From Hysterangium stoloniferum (Eukaryota > Basidiomycota > Agaricomycetes > Hysterangiales > Hysterangiaceae), in contig WHVD01000001.1 in NCBI GenBank assembly GCA_015178975.1, forward strand, positions 2,232,001 to 2,296,000: 64,000 bases of DNA, given 5' to 3'. Under the pieces are notes generated by a model. The model saw only the letters and a program-made list of their open reading frames with translations, did not search any database and had not been told where the DNA came from. Made by a program: the position numbers and the translations under genes. Each line of letters starts with the position of its first letter. Position 1 is the first letter of the stretch. Below, piece by piece: positions 34,501 through 45,718 of this stretch.

Positions 34501-34709
34501 CTTTTATGGCTTCTGCAGCCAGGACTTTGGTAGATGATGTGAAGAAAGTATATGAGAAAGCATTTTCTTATGGTAATGGAGACAGTGATGTGGTCTTCAA
34601 TTTAATGAAGAAGAATGTCCTAGGTATGTTTCTTCCCTTTTGATTATCTGCTAGTGATGATACTTGACCACTTCTTGTTGTAGATTTTGCCATTTCTGGT
34701 CAATATTAG
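28521..34709 (+). CDS. G-domain GTPase with a codon-sized micro-exon array
   Basis: A spliced gene for a P-loop GTPase of a family common in agaricomycetes; the role is unknown and nucleotide binding is expected. Exons that keep frame: 28521-28556, 28607-28714, 28793-28822, 28879-29051, 29103-29179, 29229-29429, 29479-29617. They give the P-loop GNANAGKTT (residues 20-28), LEPSASRGNHKIEHQF, the G3 motif HDSRGFE and the G4 motif TKMD. The next exon starts at 29690, but its junction to the exon ending KVMCCFPHVL (29841) is unresolved. The gene then enters the array (29842-34139). Likely exons follow at 34140-34144, 34221-34276, 34335-34361 (FWLASMQ), 34432-34623 (NLDFQETAKSFMASAARTLV) and 34684-34709, ending SGQY-stop. 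The early introns are 49-78 nt. The donor at 34277 is atypical. Start codon chosen because it opens the frame that splices into the P-loop. Confidence 0.75.
29842..31402 (+). other. Array of 23 unrelated introns separated by 3- or 6-nt exons
   Basis: Introns of 50-83 nt follow one another with only one codon between acceptor and next donor. Micro-exons: CCC 29896, AGT 29955, TTT 30023, CAAAAT 30087, AAA 30155, ATG 30233, ATT 30305, GTG 30358, GAT 30419, ATG 30487, AGT 30548, AAA 30629, AAT 30693, GCT 30766, GCTGAT 30838, GCT 30899, ACT 30967, AGA 31050, GAG 31109, AGT 31179, GTG 31251, GAT 31337, TCT 31400. All donors begin GT and most are GTRNGY; acceptors are mostly YAG. Intron bodies are not alike, although branch-like CTAAT, CTAAC or CTGAC occur in several. 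The first is phase 0 after the exon ending CCACACGTCTTG, so all codons stay in frame. AATAG/GAT (30419) and AAAG/AAT (30693) are the weakest members. Confidence 0.8.
31403..34139 (+). repeat. 71-bp tandem intron repeat with 38 codon-sized exons
   Basis: A homogeneous array of about 38 units, mostly 71 bp with 65-73 bp variants. Each unit reads donor GTGAGTTTCTGACTTTGTCC, a C/T-rich body, acceptor CTCTTCCCAG, then three bases and the next GTGAGT. The triplets in order begin GTT, CGA, CAA, TTT, CTT, GAT, CGA, GAT, GAT, CTT, GAT, TTT; only GTT, CGA, CGT, CAA, TTT, CTT and GAT are used and none is a stop. The last are CAA 33944, GAT 34016 and GAT 34084. Two donors deviate (GTGACT at 31687, GTCAGT at 32679). 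The 65-bp variants lack CCTTGGCATG. The minus strand is also open in places, a by-product of the 71-bp period. Confidence 0.9.
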
Positions 34710-36062
34710 CTCTCATTTGTGCATTATGTTATGGAAGACCAGGGGGAGTAATTTGCTGCCCATGTCCATGTTGCATGGTGTGTAACAAATGTTCATGGTT
34801 TGAATACATCTGTCTCTGTATCTTTCAATTCTATAAATACTTTGGAGTTCCATCCTTGTGGTTCTTGATGCACAACATATGTGAACAGTCTACATACTGA
34901 GCACTACCATTTCACAGTTTTGTGAACTGTCTGGGCTGTGGATGCTTGAAAGTCCACAAAACAATGATGGATGAGCTCAGCTTGTTCCATGGATCAGTTT
35001 TTCTTCACCTGGAGGTTCTTGACTGTTGTATGTACATAGTCAATTGTCCTATGTTGGCTTCATGTGTTATTATATGTATATTACATATTGTTCTCAAAAA
35101 TAATGTCCCATCAGGTGAATGTATATAATGCTCTTTGAACAATTGAAGATGAGTTACCCGAATTTACTTCTTGGTTAGCAATGATGGTCTACATAAGGAG
35201 ATCCTACCTTCAGAAGGTATTCTTGACCAAACTACAGGATGTACATTTATGTAGAAGACTTAAAATGAATTTATACAACACTTTGGAGTTTTGGCTGAAG
35301 ACTTCATTTGCTTATAAGCAGGCTATTAAGATATAAGGCAAAAATGTTCAGATTATGATTATTTAGCACTGAAAATGTTAGGACAAGACTTTGACTTGCA
35401 CATAGAACTAGGTGGCAAGCTGAGGAAATATAGGATTATTATATCTTGAAATATTCTGGGACTAAAGATTACCAGGTCAGGACTGAATTTTTCTCCAACA
35501 AAATATGAAGTCTTCTACAAAAGAATACACCTTGTATTTCAGACCGGAAAATGCCAGATGGGAGCTATGGTGTCCCTACCTAAATCAAGACATACTGTTT
35601 CAGGTATGTAAGTATTAAGATCTAAGGTCTAAAGCTAAAGGGGGATGGAATATTAGGGGTCTGACTCAACTGGGAGTTCCAGTTTTACAAATGAAGTGGA
35701 ACTTGGCTTCAGTGTAATATTTTATGCTCTCACATAAACTGTCAGATTTCTTTGGTATTTTGAAACAAGTGAATGTGAATAGTACATAATAGAACTAAAG
35801 TCAACACTTACCTAAATCAGCCAGGGGGCCAGAATGCTAAGGGTTGAGGGGTAAGAGTCTTGGCTGGCCAAGGGCTTCTTGTTGGAGATTAAGTAGAGAG
35901 CAGGGGAACCTAAGTTGATATTTGAACTGCAGATAAGTTAAATACAGGATGGGATTTTTATACTAAAGTGAGATGGGTAATCAGGAGGCCAGTCACAGAG
36001 GCAAGAAGACAAATGGGTCAAAAGAAGGAAGTAACAGAACAAGGGATGGAAGGAAACTAAAT
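34710..36062. other. AT-rich intergenic DNA, no gene
   Basis: Short open readings (to 78 codons) show no domains. A degenerate LTR-like motif (CTTGGCTTCAGTGTAATATT) is at 35700-35725. Confidence 0.55.
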
Positions 36063-36854
36063 TGTTAAGTGCCATGTCGGGAACTTATTCTGGAACTATT
36101 GGAAAGCCACTGGGAAGTCAGGAACTATCGGATAGGGTCAGGACGTCGGCTTCAGCTTATGTGCTGCGCCTCTACGCAAACGCTCAAAGTCCTTAATTTC
36201 AGAAGTGAGACTTACGATGGAAGATACAGATATTCAGAGTTCCGAAGAGTTCTGAATATCGAGCGTACAGAAAGACGGAAGAAGGAATAAGAAACTAAGT
36301 CAATATCAGATCTAAGGTAAAGTACAAATTTGCGGAAACTAATATAAGTCTACTCGTTATTGTACTACAAACTAAGACCATAATAAGACGGAAACGGAAG
36401 TGTGTTAAAAATGGAAATACAATAAGACATATTAGGGAGACAATATTCTGAAATGGGAATATAACAAACAAACAAGTGAATACTTGTCAACGGACAAATT
36501 ACCAAATGCGGAACAAGGGAAGAATGCGGATGATACGGTAACTATGATGTTCCGTAGTCGGAGATCGGAAGTCGGATATTGAAACATCTGGGAACGTGTC
36601 GTAACATAAATTTAAGGTACCAGAAGAATACTAAATGGTCTGAGGTGGCAAATGATGTGTACATGTAGAAAACGAATAACAGGAGAGCATCAGGATGGGA
36701 GTGGAGTGGAGTGACTAAAATGGTATTATATAGTAAATGACATGGTGGGGTGCCACAGGTGATGATATCATAATTGGGGATGCCAATGTCAGGATGTTGG
36801 AGGGTTGCCAGAGTGAGGACAAGCTGTGAGGGCATGAGAATGAGGTTCCCAACA
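36063..36854 (+). mobile_element. LTR family C, full-length copy (about 792 bp)
   Basis: It runs from TGTTAAGTGCCATGTC to GGTTCCCAACA and contains the GGCTTCAGCTTATGTGCTGC block shared across LTR families in the window. Flanks (TAAAT left, GTAAG right) do not match, so it may be an end of a larger eroded element or have lost its duplication. It serves as reference for the split copy at 3491-3599/9549-9655 and the decayed copy at 11850-12420. Confidence 0.65.
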
Positions 36855-37790
36855 GTAAGCATATGTAGGACTTAAATCTAATTTAGATGCTGTTAAGAGT
36901 TTGCCTGTTAGGATTGGGAATCTAATACTATCATAAGACTTGGATGCTGCCATACTTGCCAGCTCTATAGCTTCTAGCATCTATATAATTAGCAAAATGC
37001 TTTATTGTCATTATTAGTGATATTCTAGCTTTGCCTGAAGGCTGTGGCTTTGGTTTGGCTTGGCCTGAGCCATGAATGTTGGGTGGGTACTGATAGAGTC
37101 ACTAGGTATCACATCATTGGGAGGCTTATGATTATTACTACTATATGAATCAAGCACAGATCTTAGCTAAATCTATCTGGGAATTGGAAACTATCTAAGA
37201 ATCTAGCTAGGACGATGATATTTCAACCTATAATAAATTGATCAATAAAATTGATGAACACCTATATAGTATGTATAGCAGTGCTATCTCTGGTAATGTC
37301 ATTGAGGTAGGATATTGCAATCACCCAGGTTGTGAAGATGTCAGGAACAAGGTGGAAGACTGGGAGGTCCATACATACTTAACGGTGGTCTGGTTTTAAA
37401 GACAAGTGGAGCTTGGCTTCAACTTACATATGCATTGCACCTTGCACAAACTGTCTGGATGCTCCAGTATTTCAGACACAAATGAGAAGTATGATCAAAC
37501 ATAATCAACACTTAGCTGATGACCAGAAGGTTGGAGTCTAAGGCTGATGACAATTAGAGTCTTGAACTTGCCAAAGACTAGATCTGAGACACAAAACAGA
37601 ATAGGGGAATATCTAAGTCAACATTCAAACTATCCAGGATGAGCTCAGCAACAAGCTTGACAACATCAATCCATTGCAGGAGAAACACCAGAAAGCTGGG
37701 TGAAGAAGAAAGAGCATGAGGAATGGGAGGCTGCTGCCAAAAAGGTGCAGAAGGTGGAGGTGCAGCTTACATAAAATTAAATGAGGCATT
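36855..37790. other. AT-rich interval with LTR-like scrap
   Basis: No gene recognised. At 37400-37470 a decayed LTR block (GCTTGGCTTCAACTTACATATG) is visible. Confidence 0.5.
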
Positions 37791-38194
37791 GTAGTCACGT
37801 AGGCTTTGTTTTGCCTCTACTTACGCTCCTTGTGCAAATCACAAATTCTACCGGGTCTCCACAATGTAATTTATCAACATCACTATAGAATCATTACACT
37901 GCGTTGAATATTTGGAAAGAGCTCCGCATGCAAAATGGCATGGACTCTAATGGTAACCATATATATGTTTCGCTTCGCTCGAAACCCTCGTACCCCCATA
38001 TCATTCTAGACATTTATGACCAATCTCGATAGTTAGTTGCAGGTTAGAAAATAACATCCCATCGATCCTTCTCCGATCCGAATCTTGTATGTTTCAGTGG
38101 TGCTTTATCGTGAGATGTTCATTATTATGTTCACAGCAAACATATATGTATTGTATGCATATAACGGACATCCCATATCCTCCATCATATTTAT

Positions 38195-38860
38195 CTACTC
38201 CGCAAAGGGTTTAGGCTCACTGTCACTTGCCGCCGCAACTTTCGACCGCAGCAAAGGGTTATTATGTTTGTAATGACAAAGGAAAGAGCGAAAGATGGTG
38301 TCTAATATCATCAAGACACCCGGAACCTCCATATGTCCTATCGACCACAACAACCGCCTTCCCGGTGCAAATAATGCCTTCTGACAACGACCGGTAGGGA
38401 ATGGCTGCGACCGGGGCAGCATTGAATATTGGGAGAGATGGGGCTTTCGAACGGGAGAGGCCGGAGTTAAGCCAGGCAATTCAGGACGAGAAGAGCTGTT
38501 GGGTGCAGGTACAGGCCTGGGTGAGAAAGGATAGGGGATAGTATATGTGGAAGGATGGAAGTGTGGATATTGATTGGAGGGTGGATGCCATGTCACCACT
38601 GTTTCCCAGATCCCTGAGTCCTGTCACTCCTTGAGAGAAGACAGGCTCGAACCCATTGGGTGAGTATGACGTACCTCAGGATGACTCGACTCTTCAAGGA
38701 ATGGTCTCCCTCCGTGTCCATGACACGCGTTGAAGGGAGAATAGCCACCGCTGACCAACTTTTGTAAATATCCGTCGCATGTACAACAAAGATATCAGGG
38801 AAAGCCGTAACACGTGCACGTCTGGAAACACATCCACGACCTAGTCGGTATCAGCCTATA
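38195..38860 (-). pseudogene. USP block II, copy 2
   Basis: The minus strand carries the exon ending SSHPE next to a GTACGTCATAC donor, an acceptor before LRDLGNSGDMAS (38620-38585; catalytic Cys replaced by Gly), a Pro-rich linker PYPFSPRPVPAPN and a UBA-like CQKALFAPGRRL (38395-38350). Stops and frame changes make it non-functional. The preceding segment (37800-38190) is conserved between copies but has no clear coding content. Confidence 0.6.
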
Positions 38861-38869
38861 GTACTGAGA

Positions 38870-39720
38870 CGACATTATGAAAGACTCATGTCTGCGGTGG
38901 AACCCCTACCTCACACCGCGGGCACGAATACTCAATCGCAGGTTACCCATCCTGTCCCCTACGCACTCATGCAGCTTCCCCCGCGCATACAATACCTCTC
39001 TAAAGCCGGGATCGGATACCCATGCTCAAATCATCATGCTCGTCCACACGATGGCGCAAACCTCCTTGCACTACATACATCGTGACTGTTCCTCCACCTC
39101 AAAGCAGATGAAAGCAGGCTCCGACTCCGGGACGTGTGTTTAGCGTGTTGACGCAGGACTTTAAGAATATATATGCGAAGAACTCTTGAGCATCTCGCTG
39201 TTTCGTCATCGAGAATTTTTCGTGGACTCTTCCGATGAGGGATTTGAACATGGTGGGTTTGATGGGTTTTTGGAGTACGGGCAGTGGCGTCGAGGACGGA
39301 CGAGGGGATCATCGTCGATGGCATTGGTTCCATGGGCTCACCAGCACTTCGACGAGGGTAGGGACACCGGCGGTGTGAGACGAGAAATGGCTGCGAGGGT
39401 GGGATAACCAGCCTGAACGGATTCGATCCGCGATGTTACGCATCTGAAATTCAAAACAGGATATGGGGAGCTCTTCGGTGCAGGAACAGGCGCGGGTGAG
39501 AAAGGATCAGGAATGGTATGTGCGGAAGGCTGGAAGTGTGAGTAAAGATGCCGATGCCATGTAGCAGCTGTTTCCGAGATTGCGAAATCCCGTCAGTCTT
39601 GCAGGGGAGACAGGCTCGAAAAAATTACAAGAGTATGACGGACCTCAGGATGATTCGACTCGTCAAGAAATGACCTCGTTCCGTGTCCATGACAACCCCA
39701 ATATCTCACTGTCGGCAAAC
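38870..39720 (-). pseudogene. USP block I, copy 2
   Basis: In minus-strand order: exon HGHGTRSFLDESNHPE (about 39690-39645), a short intron GTCCGTCATAC to CTGCAAG, the Cys box GFRNLGNSCYMAS (39600-39550), FEFQMRKIADRI-type sequence (39460-39420), and KPTMFKSLIGRVHEKFSMTK with QRDAQEFF (39270-39185). UBP14/USP5-type enzymes recycle free polyubiquitin chains. Stops after the Cys box and between motifs suggest a pseudogene. Confidence 0.7.
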
Positions 39721-39739
39721 ACTCATAATTGTCCTTCTC

Positions 39740-40211
39740 CGTGTCCTCGACAGTAGCAAGGTTCTTAAGCGGCGATTCGCTACTGTTCTATCACCAACGC
39801 CACCAACCCAATCATCAAAACTTCCCAGCTCATACTCAGCTGCTCACAGAAGAAAAAAAACACCCTACTCACTCGTTTCGGGTTCGGTTCCAGCATGCTC
39901 TTCACATACACGGATACCCAAGCATCCCACAATGCAGCTGCACATGCATCCGCGTCACATAGCCCCCCACACACTCTCTATCCAAGCACGGGAGGCACAC
40001 GTCGATGCCTTCAAGTAGATCCTATTAGATCGCGTGGTTGGGGCGTAAGCATAATAAGTGAAATCTCATTTCCATTGGAAGAACAGAGGACATACTTCTT
40101 TGTCAAAGCATTGTGGTGTTTCTTCTCTCTGAAAAGATTCTGAAAGACGGGGACTGGGAAGGCAAGAAAGTCTGGGAGGAAGAATGAGCGCAGGACGCAG
40201 GACTCCAGCAC
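39740..40211 (-). other. Conserved exon-like block (unit element D)
   Basis: The minus strand is open for GRCDADACAAALWDAWVSVY and continues KSMLEPNPKR, followed by a plausible donor GTGAGTAGGG at about 39865. The same block is conserved at 51850-52110, 59720-59930 and partly 63290-63476. It lies between the MLKL-like gene and USP block I and may be the 5' exon of the deubiquitinase gene. No domain is recognised. Confidence 0.4.
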
Positions 40212-40730
40212 ATGTTGTCACACAGTTACGGCGAAGAACTACTTGTTTTTTAGTTATTTTTAAAAATTAACATTCACGTATTCTTTGCTCACAATTGAAT
40301 TATGGGCAGAGCTCCAGAGCTCCAGTAAATAAAGGGATTTTGTATCACAGAATGATATAGCTAGACTTGACGGGAAAATGTGCGATGGGTGTGATCGTGT
40401 CCGAGTTTAATCCTCCTCCCATATGCACCTAGGTAGCTGAAAATAATATACACATCTTATTCAAGACGTTAATACTATTACATAAGGACAACATCGACGC
40501 TCACGGGTCTGGCTCAAATACCGTGTCCGGCCACACGAGGTCATTAATCCAACTGGGCTCCGCATCATAAGAAGCGCGCAACTGCACATCTAGGACAGGT
40601 CCCCCCGAGGGGCCAGAAATATAACGTGGAGAAGTAGGTTCAAACAGGAATATGGTACGCGGTTCCACATCTCCGGATTGACTAGATTACTCTGTCAGGC
40701 TCTGACATTGCTGAAGGGGGAAGTGAAACA

Positions 40731-40835
40731 AACAAATTCTCAGGCATTTCCACAAATTCTCAGGCATTTCCACAAATTCTCAGGCATTTCCACAAATTCT
40801 CAGGCATTTCCACAAATTCTCAGGCATTTCCACAA
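40731..40835 (+). repeat. 20-bp minisatellite (CAAATTCTCAGGCATTTCCA)
   Basis: Five tandem copies. The duplicated segments at about 52870-52900 and 60675-60705 have a single copy of the unit, so the expansion is specific to this copy. Confidence 0.95.
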
Positions 40836-40865
40836 CTACTCTTGTCTCCCAGTAGTTTACTGTTG

Positions 40866-43386
40866 TCACAAAGAGTTCAATATCATTTCCAAAAGACTTC
40901 TGTGCTTACTGATCATCAACTCGTGTCGAAGGACACCCTTAATCCCATTTTCCTCTATGTAAAGCGGTGCGTATGCTCTCCACGCTTTCTGCCCTTCAGA
41001 CGACGGGCCGAAGTCTGTCATATTGACACTGGGCCGGCAGAAATCTTGGATGCTGCGTTCGCCAATATCATAGGTATATCTACGCGGCAGAAAACTGAGC
41101 AACGATCGGATCAGTGTGCTAGCTCGAAAAATACCTTCTCATTGGTTTTCCACCTCGTATTGTCACACTCTCAGCCTCGTCTAAATATCTAGACCTATGG
41201 TTGCCGAGGCGAACACGAACATTGACTAAGGGTTCTATGCCGAGAGTATCAGAGAACCACTCATGTAGATTCCCACACACTACAAAATGGCCTGTAACTT
41301 TATCCCGATAGCCCACGTCCCACAAAGCGATGGACCTCAGATCTCCATCCTCGATGTCACCCGTGATTGGTCGTAGAAAGTCGAAGTCCAGTAGTTGATT
41401 GGCCAATTGATGAATGGTGTGCGAGCTTCGAAGTTGTTCATCCATTAAAGCAGTGCCGAGACACCATGAATCCACTTCGGACATGAATAAGTCTACGATG
41501 GAGTCGGGTGATGATGGATTGATCCTAGAGTGACCGGGATAAATACCGGGATACCATCTCCCATAGCCTGGGGCACGGAACAGTGTTCCGGTAAACACAA
41601 GCTTCAGATGACGGCGATTGGCAGGACAATCTGTGACAGTCACAATTGAATCACCGGGAAATAAATAGACAAAGTTATAATTGACATCGGATGTCAGTCG
41701 AATTAACGAACAAGGTCATCAAATTCAATGTTGTTGTTTGAACAGAATTCAACTAATTCCTAATGTCACATTGTCATATCAGCATTTTTGTGAGAGAAGG
41801 TATCCAAGTAAGTCACATTGTAAGAATCCCTCTAAAATATATCGTGTTAGCTTTTAAATATCGCGCGTAATTTCATTCACCATGTCCCATAGTCCCAAAA
41901 TGGTTTCTCTCGGACCAGATAATCTAGTGCGTTCGAGGAAATTGCATGCGTCCTCAGGTTCAGGGCCCGGATTACGGAAAACTTGGAAAAGTACATTGTC
42001 TTGTGCGTTACTGTAGCCCAAGAACTCAGCAACGCTAGGATCCCTGAACATGAATGTGATTGGACTACTTGGATTATTTAATCCGATGTGTTTCATTCTT
42101 ACCACACGTCTTGATAGGAGGTGAGGTCGCGTTGGAACTATATCAAAAGTGTGGTGTGTTGCAAATAGTTTCTGAAATCCAAACCAGCCAAGCGGGCTCG
42201 TACCTTTTTGTGTCTCAAATCCCATGTGGGTCTCCCGCCTTCGTATATTTTAACCAATACCGACTTACTGTCACTTTCAGTCTTCGCCTCACAAAGTTTG
42301 ACACTCCACCGCAAGGCGACTCGATGATTTCCTGCCTTTTCATCATCATAATGATCATGGTTCGCGATCGATATGGTCCGTAACACTTGGAAATTCCTTC
42401 TATGAACCAAACACTATATCATTACTATCAGCCCACGTGCATGATATTTTGAGATGGCAGAATAGGAGTACGTGTTCACTAATATCGTTCTTTTCTCTGC
42501 CCGTGACCGACGAAAACGAATCAAGGATGATATCGTCCATTCTGGGATCATCGACGGCTACTAGTTGAGCGACGGCCAATGACGTATCCAGCGAAAAGTA
42601 CATCTAAGAGCCAATACGTATAGCCAACGACTTTGAGTGTCACTTTCAGCACGCACCATTGCCTCTTTCTCCGCTTCTTCCAATCGCCTTTCAAGTTTGG
42701 CGATAGACTTATCTCGTTGTCGCATCCAAGACACGACGTGTGCTCTAAGACCTTTTCTTGGTTTGTATGACCTTGCAAGCGTAAGAACATCCTCAAGTGC
42801 ACTGAAAACAATCGATTTATTTGTCAGGTACGGTTACACAGCGAGTCTCAAGTTCTCACTTCTGATAATCGTCCAATATAGTTTTGAAATTGTCCGGGAT
42901 ATTCTCCCACTTCCCCCTCAGCTGATCGTGGAAGGCGACGAGGCGACGTCCAACGGTCTGGACAAGGTTATTCAATCTCTCGTTTTGCTCCCCGCTTGCC
43001 TAGTTATTGTGAGTCATGATCCACATCAGCTCTTAAACTGGTGTTGATGTAGACGACCTACCTTTATAACGTTCATAATCTCCAAAACCAGGGTCGCTGC
43101 AATCTTTAAGCCAGGCAATGGAACGGCATCGCCAGCGACTTTGACAACAATGGCTGCAATATCCATGAGCGATAGTCGATGATCTTAGTAGAAGGCTGCT
43201 GTTTAGCACGTCGAGGCGCTGTATTTGCTGTTGGCTATGCCCTGGGACGGAGCGCCGGATCAGTAGGCGAAATGCAGTGTTGATCCCACCAACAACACAC
43301 TCATATTCAAAGGCCGTAATCACGGTGTGGACTGTGTCCCGGGTGGAACTGCTGGAATACAATGGATTAGATAGATCATTCCTCAT
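40866..43386 (-). CDS. MLKL/HeLo-like N-terminal domain protein, best copy
   Basis: A spliced minus-strand gene. The N-terminal exons carry MDIAAIVVKVAGDAVPLPGL (43155-43096) with LKIAATLVLEIMNVIK, then after an intron EQNERLNNLVQTVGRRLVAF (42995-42935) and after another DVLTLARSYKPRKGL with a coiled tail KLERRLEEAEKEA (42800-42650). This is the helical-bundle N-terminal domain typical of fungal cell-death or NLR-related proteins (MLKL_NTD type). Later exons read VLRTISIANHDHYDD (42385-42340), KSVLVKIYEGGRPTWDL, AEFLGYSNAQDNVLFQVF, a 174-codon open exon (41643-41119) with GHFVVCGNLHEWFSDTLG, and LPRRYTYDIGERSI (41090-41050). The C-terminal part is unknown to me; it might be a kinase-like fold. 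Exact splice sites for the later exons are not fixed. Confidence 0.55.
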
Positions 43387-43389
43387 TAA

Positions 43390-44400
43390 AAGAAAAACTG
43401 CACGATCTTATCAATGGTTTATTAAGTCAGATGAAAGTACCATGATGTGCTAATGGATATATGGCACTGTAGTGATATATCAGGTCAGTCGTTCCTTTCC
43501 AATACAGCATAAAGATGTATGAGATGGCATTGTAATAAAATCGATTGAAAAAAGTAGTCTATGATTGAGATTTACTTTTCGGGCGTTATTTGTTGGAATT
43601 TGCGGTGCTGCTATGCAATCTGGCGCACTCGCTCGTCGTCACATTTGTCTCACCAATCATGTATAATATAGCTATTTTGTATTCCAATTCTGCTAAATTA
43701 CACGGTGTGCATTATGCATACAAAAATGTCTACAATATATCAGTGCCTCAAAATGCGTCAAGTGCGCCCTTCTGGGGTGGCCGGGAACGCTGGAACGCGA
43801 GCTCCTCGTCACTGACGAGGAGCATGTTAGAATAGCACGGGAGGACGTTGCCGAAGGTAGCGCCGCGATGATGGGTTGGTGATGTGGCCAGGAAGTGACA
43901 CCCGGCCTCGAGACTGGAGCAGGGTATCAGTGAAAAGTAAGTAACATTTTGTTTTCTCTGTTGTGTTGGTTTCCTTACCTGGAGCGTTCCATTCTCGCAT
44001 AATTAGCGGTGGAAGAGGCCTCACTACACACTGCATCAAGTCATTCTACTATGTCGAGTCAGTTTCGCTCATTAATACAAGATTCATGTCATTCAATAAG
44101 TTACCAAACTTAAAGGTTTTACGCCGTTTATTGATGGAACACCAAGTTTCTTATAGTGCTAACAATCGTATTAGCACTAGCAGTACTTGCAAGTTTGCTC
44201 GTGATGGGCCCGGGCCTTCATATGCCATTCGATGAGTTCTGAAATTCCATGAAAACAATATTTCCAACTTGTTTGTTACATAATATGCGATAGGGTCAGC
44301 ACTGCCGTTCGGATTCACCGGTGGTTTTTCTATCGATCGAATGTCACCAAGGTTTGCCTTTGGAATGCTGCCGTTGCTGAGCTACGAAATAATCCTTTGC
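43390..44400. other. Unassigned interval upstream of the MLKL-like gene
   Basis: No convincing coding exons. It would include the promoter of the minus-strand gene at 40866-43386. A short inverted repeat CTCCTCGTCACTGACGAGGAG is at 43802-43822. Confidence 0.4.
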
Positions 44401-44409
44401 TTCCCCATC

Positions 44410-45106
44410 TTATGGAAGGCCATTCAGAATTATGGAGATGGATATGGTCTTCATTTTTGTCAGGAATGGTACATGACGGGTAAGACGGTGTGCAAAGTCT
44501 TCTTGAAAGCATAGGCTCAAAATCGAGCTGTCTAGTCTCATTTCCTTCGTTGGGTATGTCCGCCACTTGTTTTCGGGGTCGCGTTCCTCATTTTGTACAA
44601 TTTTTAACTCCGTTTTTCCAGTATCTTCACCGTCCTGGGTCTTGAGTGCACCCTCTACTTCCTCCATGAACAGGAATGAGGCGTGTTCATCACAGCGTAA
44701 GTTAAACCACTTTTGCTTATTCATGCTCAAAACTAGAATAGGTATTCATACCATATCATGTGGGATGGGATGCCGACTCTTAGTGAATACCATGGAATAG
44801 GCTGAATTGTCGAAATCTTCTCATGACACAACTGTTCCGCCTATAAGCTTTTACCCCATCGACAGGCTACCAGCTCATCAAATGGAAGTGAAAATCACCA
44901 CCGTAACTCCGGCCCTGGATGAGTTCTACAGATTTCACACTGTAATCAGGGAGCAGATCGGGCAGTAGATTTGCCACACTAGATTTGATACTGATTCTGA
45001 GTGACGTCACGGTAGCGTATGAGGTATTTGATTCTTCCTGAGCGTTCTTTACATCTTCCCAGTTCATTCGGAAGGGTGGCCTTATTTCCTCCATCCGAAT
45101 GACCAA
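44410..45106 (-). CDS. Hypothetical protein fragments
   Basis: Two minus-strand open readings. The first (45106-44867) contains NWEDVKNAQEESNTSYATV and LLPDLLPDYSVKSVELI. The second (44730-44410) has KWFNLRCDEHASFLFMEEVE and charged GEDTGKTELKIVQNEERD. They may be exons of one gene. The first is repeated at about 230-480 in decayed form. No known family recognised. Confidence 0.35.
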
Positions 45107-45344
45107 TTTCAGTGATTGCCGCTATAATGAAATCCATCGGACTGCTGAACTGATCGATATAAAATTAAATAATCAAAGGTTCGTAATCCTTGTGTTTGGG
45201 CAAGTATTTAGCGAAGAGGGTGTAAAATTTCTTGCACTAATATTTGAAATAAAGTTGAAAATTTCAGATAAAATATATTAACTTTGTTGTGTTGCATGAT
45301 ATGGCCTTTCAACAATATGTCCCGTTAGAGATCCAAAAGTCCTT

Positions 45345-45500
45345 CTGTCAGTCGAAAGTTGCGCCGGCAAGTGATAGTGGGCCTGACCCCTCTGTGGAAT
45401 AGATAGCTATGATGGAGGATGTGGGATGTACGTTATATAAGAATAATTGCACGCATATACGCATACATGCAATACATATATGTTTCCTGTGAACATAATA
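45345..45500 (+). pseudogene. Inverted scrap of USP block II 3' region
   Basis: Reverse complement of the segment found at 2080-2215, 48700-48840 and 58070-58200 (GTGATAGTGGGCC, GGAGGATGTGGGATGTACG). It is oriented opposite to the full copies. Confidence 0.65.
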
Positions 45501-45718
45501 ATACAGGTGAGACAACATGGTTACTGTACAAGGAGATTCAACATGTACAGCTATTGAAGGCTTACATGGAGGCATTGGGTCCCTCAAGTGTTCAGTCATT
45601 GCCGCAAGGCCAAGGTTGATCCACCGATCACATCACAATCGCAAAGATGTCTGTGATGCCAGGGTGTCTTTGAGCTAATTCTTTTCACTCTAGTGCTCAG
45701 AAGGAATCTGATATTTTT

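Noticed and set aside
39683..40143. Plus-strand readings (for example 39683-40018) recurring at 51813-52148 and 59684-59980
   Set aside because: They are antisense to the minus-strand USP exon and block D and recur only because the segment is duplicated.
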